NCBI RefSeq assembly: GCF_041260155.1
Contig: NW_027248375.1
Location: 186,001-250,000 of the forward strand
Length of the DNA stretch: 64,000 nucleotides
Source of the DNA: Ptychodera flava
Taxonomy: Eukaryota; Hemichordata; Enteropneusta; Ptychoderidae
Direction of reading: 5' to 3'
Under the pieces are notes generated by a model. The model was not told the DNA's origin. It made no database searches and was given only the letters and a program-made list of their open reading frames with translations. Shown piece after piece: positions 58,314-64,000 of the stretch. Position 1 is the stretch's first letter, and each line of letters begins with the position of its first letter. The translations under genes and the position numbers were made by a program.

Positions 58314-61300
58314 CTGCAGACCAAATCAACACAAGAGCAATGGTTAGGACAATTCAGAGGCATATGACCATGTCAAGTCATCTCTATTTTCTCACTTTTC
58401 ATCCTTATTTCGCTGCTGTTGTCAAGTTTACGTCAGTGTGTACGTTTGATTCATGGAAATTCCACAAAAGTAAAATCAAGTAACATGATACTATGAGGTT
58501 AGCAAAATGACTTGCCCATACCCTTCAGGTTCTGTGTCTTGATTTTTCTTTCAGTTTGTTTTTCTTCAAGTGCTACGGAGTTTATCGAATGAAAGAGCCT
58601 GCCAAAGCCAACAATTTCTAGGAACACTCTAAAGCGTTTTTGAATGAATTTACAATATGGAGGGAAAATTGAAAGCAGTTCAAAACTGTTCTCCGCCGTC
58701 CATTTGAAAAATTTCCAATCCCGCCCATCAATCCCACACCAGGTAAACTCTCTGCTGGCCATCTACCAAAACAAATGGCTCCAATTCCTCTCCCCGCTTC
58801 TTCCCCTTCCAACTATTACACCCAACAAAAGAAGGAAATCAACTCAGAGTCTACATCCAAGCTGTCTGTCGAGCGGTTTTACTATTATACCCATACTTAT
58901 CCCTGCCCATTGATAGAGAAAAAATGCCCGCTCATCTTTCGACGCCTTTCGCCCTACTTTCAAACACCATTTTTCGCAAGCAGTAACCTTGTTGGTAGCC
59001 GCTATTGGCAATTAAAATAATTTCGCCTGAAGGGATAAACAAGTCTGTGTACATCAAATTCTGTACTTGTTTTATCTCTTGGGGAAAAATCACCTCTGAT
59101 GTCACAAGGGTTTCACTGTTTCTGCAATTGGTTGACCCGCGTGGCGAGAACGTGACTATCTTTCGTTAACGTGTATGTCTAAATTTGCACTCAATGAAGG
59201 TTTTTAATTTGAGCCTTTTTCAATCAGAGGGATTGAGACGCTACGCTTGAACCAAAGTAAACGATTAATATTTTATAGCATGAACGAAACAGTCATATTA
59301 GTTTGAAGATTGTTACCTATTATGTCAGAAAGCATGATTTTGAACTCGGCCAACAGACATGCGAGGATACAGAATACTTCTTCTGACCAATGACTGCTTA
59401 TCTTTAGAGCTTTATTTTTAATTTATGCTCCGCTCCATTTTGATACACCTATCAGCCATATAACAAAGCAACTTCCATATAATACATTTCAGGTTTTTCA
59501 AGGACGGGAAAACTTTAGAATCTGATGTGATTCCCTAAAAGTCTTCTTTGTAGATGCCAGACTTAATCTAAACCAGTGGTCAACACTCAGTTATGTTTTC
59601 AAAGTCTGTTTTGCCTCAATTTACTGCGGTCACAACTGTTGGGACCTCGCTGATTTTTATATTCGCCGCAAGTATGCAGGCCCAGCTACCAGTGTGTAAC
59701 TTCGGCTCTGTGAAGTTTTACGACGGAAGAAATAATTGTTGTGGACTGTTACCCATTAATACATGGGATAAATAATGAATACTTTCCGATGCGTTTTGAT
59801 TCACTCCATTATGGCAACTGAGTTATGGAATTGAATTTTCATTCTCTGTTTTACATTGTAATGGTTTTAATTGTTTCTTTATCACCATATCTGCATAACA
59901 TCTGACTAGGAGTGAATGCGGTACACGCAGCCCCCCCCCCCCCCCCCCCGCCTCAAATTACCATTCCAGACCGCATCGCTTTCACAACTTCATTATGTCT
60001 TTCACAGTAAGTGATGGCAGATGTGTCCCGAGGCGTGGGCAAATGACCTGACCGCAGTGGAATTTCAGGCATCAACGGACTTCCAAGAACGTAACATACC
60101 ACCTTTGATTTGTCAGCAGTTCAACCCTATCAATCTATAATCGTGTTTAGTTTATCCAAATTAAAGACATTGTTACTTGAAGAACTAAATTAGCCCTGGC
60201 TGATTTAATTCATCCAGTCCACTTTCGGCACTTGTATTTCTAGTATTTTATTTCCCAACACGCATCACTCAAAAACATGGGAACAAACTGATATTGAATT
60301 TTCATAATAACTACCATATTTAAAATATCCAACTATCCAAATCCGCGATTTTTATAAGAAATCCTCACTTAGAATATCAACTTTCTGTCTTTTGGGTTTA
60401 TTTTTCCTCAGATTTTGAACAGCTGAAGAAAGGTTTTTGTGAGCGTCTGTCGCTATGATTAAAAATATAATGGTAGAACTCTGAAGGTTCAAGTACTCTA
60501 AAGGTTAACACGCTTAATCCAGCTTACTCTACATTTTCTTTTAATAACGTCGACACGATTAAGCTTCCTTCCAGCAGCGAGCCACAGAGATACTAATTTG
60601 AACCTTGTAGTGAATTGTGACCTCGAGTATCGTTGTCAATAAATCTTCGTGCCATAAACCTGCCGATGCATCACGGCTTGCATAGTGGTTTGTTGGACTA
60701 TGGTGACCATAGCGACGATAGCAATGTTCTTTTTCGCTGCATTCTTTAAAACGAACTACACTGTACACTTCACAGCTTCACGGCACGAAAATCATTCCGG
60801 TCACAACATTAAACACTGAAATATTCTAGGGCATGGTTATGCAGACATAATAATGTTACTTCAGCTGTGACAGTATGAAACAGAAAAATTAATTTCACGA
60901 TAACATCTTTATTGCATGCTCCGTCTACAGGTTTACGCTGTCAGTGAAAGAGACTCACGTTGTACACCAGTTTAATAAAACACCTATCCAAGGCTAATAT
61001 GCATGCGAGTAAGCCAAATTTAAACTTTGACAAGGTTGCATGTTATTTTTACTAAGAATTTTAAAACTTTGCTCCATTTTCAACTAACCACGGTTTTGAA
61101 AAGTCTGTAAATCGCTTTCAGACATTCATTAACTTTGTCATGAAACTGTCATGACCTGGCACAGTCTGCCATACAACAGCCACCCTGCACAGACCCTCTT
61201 TTCAGGATCTATGTCCTCTCTATGAGACAAAATAAGGAGGGCGTGCCCTTGCACTACCAGTATTCACAGCCAATTGTGTATCAGTGTACAGTACAACCAT

Positions 61301-61839
61301 CGCATTGAGACACTACAATCTCGCAACGGTTGAAGCCTGAACAGTCATGGTTTATCAGAAACTGCACGCTAATCAATGACGTAATGCTTGGTGCAGGGAC
61401 AGCTAGTACAGTGACGTATTTCATGAATTCAAAATGCAAAGGCAAAATGTGAACAGTTCGGAAACAAAATGGCAAAGCTACTTTTCTGTAGGGACATAAG
61501 ATAGGTCTGGATCTTTGAAATCTTCTTTCTCAGTGAACTTCAGAAATTTTGTGACACAGCAATTCAGTAACACGTAGACAATCAATTGACTGAATTATGT
61601 TTTTTTTATCCGCTCAGTTGCAGCTACATGTGACAATATTATGACTGGATGGAAAGTTCCCGAGTCTTTAATAGGTCTTATCGATGACGTCTTATTCTTG
61701 CGTTATAGACCGATATACCGCCATGTCGTTCCACAAAGTCTCACCTTGCTGGAAAGACACACCATGATACACCTATAATCTATTGACTCTTAAAAGTATA
61801 GTAAACATTACATTTATCAATATATTCCTTTTGTTTAAC
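58314..61839. other. 5' flank of the CUB-LDLa gene, no confident exon
   Basis: Expected to contain the signal-peptide exon on the minus strand, but none could be chosen. A plus-strand frame at 59593-59775 has an N-terminal hydrophobic stretch and a short Cys cluster (see findings). There is a poly-C run near 59932-59950. Confidence 0.45.
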
Positions 61840-62090
61840 GAAACAGCCGCAACTTGTCTACCTACTTTCATTTACAGTAAATACACTGTATGGCTTAGGA
61901 CACAACAGTTGGGAAATTTTACAAAAACGCTATCTAGTGTCTCCATCAAACATATTTTTCGAAATTATTCGAAATGGAAATTCAAGAAAATGGCGTGCCT
62001 GAAGGTACGTTTTCAAAATTAGTAAATCAACTCTGCAAATTTATCTACACATTCCAGACTTCACTGAGGATTCTCCAATAGTACAAATGA
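61840..62090 (+). repeat. Interspersed repeat family X, copy 3
   Basis: Aligns with 6640-6870: GCAACTTGTCTACCTACTTTC, CTGTATGGCTTAGGACACAA and GACTTCACTGAGGA. The most diverged of the three copies. Confidence 0.5.
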
Positions 62091-62445
62091 AAGTGCACCA
62101 TGGGATATCTCAAGTATTGTGCGGTATGTGATAGACAGCCACATACGGCAGGAGGGGAGCTCAATCTTCGAGGTAACACTGTGACCACACGTGAGAAGAG
62201 CTCCTTGGGGTTAATGTTCGTAAGGGATTATTTTTTCAATGATTTTGAGTCAATGTCATCTGCGTCTTCTTGATATGTGGTATTTTAATGCGGAAATATT
62301 TCTACTAGGTATTTCCGACGAGACATTAACTTGATTTGATACAAAGACAAAGATTACCATCAATGATGTACATGACATTTGCAGGTTGTTAGACCGCAAA
62401 GTATTCATTTTAAGTACAGTGAGTCTTGATGACAGGGAGTGTTCA

Positions 62446-62652
62446 TGGGGATCATATAGATCAGGTCAGCACGTAACCATGGAGATCACTATTGGGTAAG
62501 TATGTATCCATGGAGATCGCCAAACTTGGTCAGTGCGTATCCATTGGGATCACCGCATTTAAGTCTGCGCATATCCATGGAGAACTATGTCGGCACAAAT
62601 ATCCCCATCGCTATCACTAAATTGGGTCCGCAAATATCAATGGAGACTACAT
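62446..62652. repeat. Diverged minisatellite, period about 34 bp
   Basis: Six or so units built on CCATGGAGATCACC...GGTCNGCGNATAT, spaced about 28-35 bp. A plus-strand open frame across it (502-723 region of this kb) is a product of the repeat. Confidence 0.75.
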
Positions 62653-64000
62653 CATTGTCAAGTAGCTCTGTGTTTCCACGGTTCATGAAAAAGCAGAGGT
62701 CCTACAGACAGCGGTGTTTCTAAATCGTTAGCTGTTTGTATACACAGAATGACATATACGTTGATCGGAGCAGTCAGTCTGTCAATGTCAATTAAGAACA
62801 GCAAAGACAGGGTAGCAGAAATAGAATGAAGATCATTCGGTCTGGCAGGTCATAGTAGCCTGAATATGCAATCAATAACATTCTGCTAGAAAAAAATGAT
62901 CAGTTGTCTGCGTTTACTGTCATCATTTTCCTTCCATAAAAACTTTTAAATTGCATTTAGTTTGTTTTATTTCTGCTACGCCATCTTGTTTGGTTTCTGA
63001 ACTTCTGGGTGACGAAGTTTACTAATAATGGTTAAGATGAAGATTATATATATATTTTTTGGGTAGAGCAGTCTTTATACCATAGATTTTTTTTGGTATG
63101 GATCCGGACTTGGAGGGTTATGACAAAGTTACTTTTTTTTCAAAAAAAGCTTCGGAAATGCACACGCGGTATGTCTGAACAACAGGCTTTCCGATGGATA
63201 TTTGTATGTCGTTATTTTCATGAGGATTAACATCCAGGGTTAAGGGTCAAATGAAGCAACAACAGGGGGTGTGCCACTAGCGATAACCTCTTGCCAGAGT
63301 TGACAGGCAGCAGCTGGGAAGTCTTGACAAAAAAAATGAAAATGTGAAAATGTAGAAACGCGACTGTGAAAAATCACTTTAATAAATCTAACGTTAGAAA
63401 TAGTTACATTTATAACAAGCAATAGATAGATATTAGACAGTCGCTTCATTCACTATGGATCGATGCTTTCTTGACTACTTGACAGGCTGCGCATATGAGC
63501 AAGTGGTAAGAAAAAGATGATGTTGCAATGGAAAGATATCTTTATGGAGTTCATCTAATGTGTGGTGTATCAACTCATGATTTGGAAAAAAATCTTAATA
63601 ATTCTTTGGAACTCACTGTGCTAACTATCCGACACGAATATTTGTATCACTGTTTGGTGAGCGAAGGTATGCGTTGTTTGGCCAATTTACCGAGGCCATC
63701 AGGCTGCGCTGTGGATATTTGCGTTGGCGAAATTAGAAAAGCGTGTCTAGAAAAGCGATCTGTGTTTATATTCTGGCGGAGAACACGGCAGCCCAGTTGT
63801 TAATTTGAAGTAAAGGTTAACAGACAACGAGTGTTGTTATGAAGTAGGACGTCATTATGACAGTGAAATCACACTGTGCGTACATGGCCCTGAATATCAA
63901 ATCGTGTCTGGCTATGCTTCGTAATATAAACCGAGTAGGCGTAAGTCAGTGTCTGGCTACCGTGATACCCGGTACTTCGACCGACCGTTTTCACCCTCCA
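62653..64000. other. Right edge, no gene seen
   Basis: Open frames at 63240-63449 (minus; starts MKRLSNIYLLLVINV, signal-like) and 63528-63803 (plus) have no recognisable domains or splice context. Confidence 0.45.

Noticed and set aside
58499..58812. Minus-strand frames as the missing first exon of the CUB-LDLa gene
   Set aside because: No hydrophobic leader and no donor in phase 1 where needed.
62502..62723. Plus-strand 73-codon frame
   Set aside because: Lies across the ~34-bp minisatellite and its residues repeat with the same period.

Overview
This is animal nuclear DNA: AT-rich, intron-bearing and dense in microsatellites, foldback/MITE elements and decayed retroelements. No bacterial or organellar genes, rRNA, tRNA or CRISPR were seen. 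Gene content (a DUF4062-NACHT-TPR STAND NTPase, a decaying methyltransferase array, a single-exon Ig receptor, a CUB-LDLa membrane protein) fits an invertebrate, most likely a deuterostome such as a hemichordate, echinoderm or cephalochordate. The phylum is inference only; nothing here fixes it. All convincing genes lie on the minus strand.

Layout. 1-4.6 kb: first two coding exons of a class I SAM methyltransferase that runs off the left edge, with a repeat-rich intron. 4.6-21.4 kb: gene-poor and full of inverted-repeat elements (4.87, 7.6-8.5, 9.5, 14.2, 16.15 and 17.36-18.05 kb), interspersed repeats, two arrays of diverged tandem repeats and the 3' end of a LINE. 21.46 and 24.12 kb: two broken copies of methyltransferase exon 1. 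24.7-29.3 kb: a foldback element built from two mirror-image arrays, a decayed Penelope-like retroelement lying between perfect 27-bp inverted repeats, and a long TTAA-flanked foldback.

30.2-44.5 kb: the best-supported gene, a 16-exon STAND NTPase. All splice phases join and give an open frame of 1073 codons plus stop: N-terminal MGNGCS (possible myristoylation), DUF4062, NACHT with Walker A and B, winged-helix-like region, TPR tail. A separate 19-codon first exon 2 kb upstream (46.6 kb) ends in the same phase, suggesting alternative N-termini. Intron 2 holds a minisatellite with an exact 94-bp higher-order period that reaches almost to the splice acceptor.

44.6-50.2 kb: intergenic, with two small TIR elements. 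50.2-51.9 kb: intact single-exon receptor of 552 aa with four Ig domains. 52-55.7 kb: no gene seen. 55.7-58.3 kb: last three exons of a CUB-LDLa-transmembrane protein whose first exon was not found. 58.3-64 kb: no confident gene.

The genes do not form an obvious pathway. The Ig and CUB/LDLa proteins are cell-surface molecules. The STAND NTPase is intracellular and resembles nephrocystin-3/TTC41-type proteins. Exon boundaries were placed by reading frame and GT/AG signals by eye, without transcripts.
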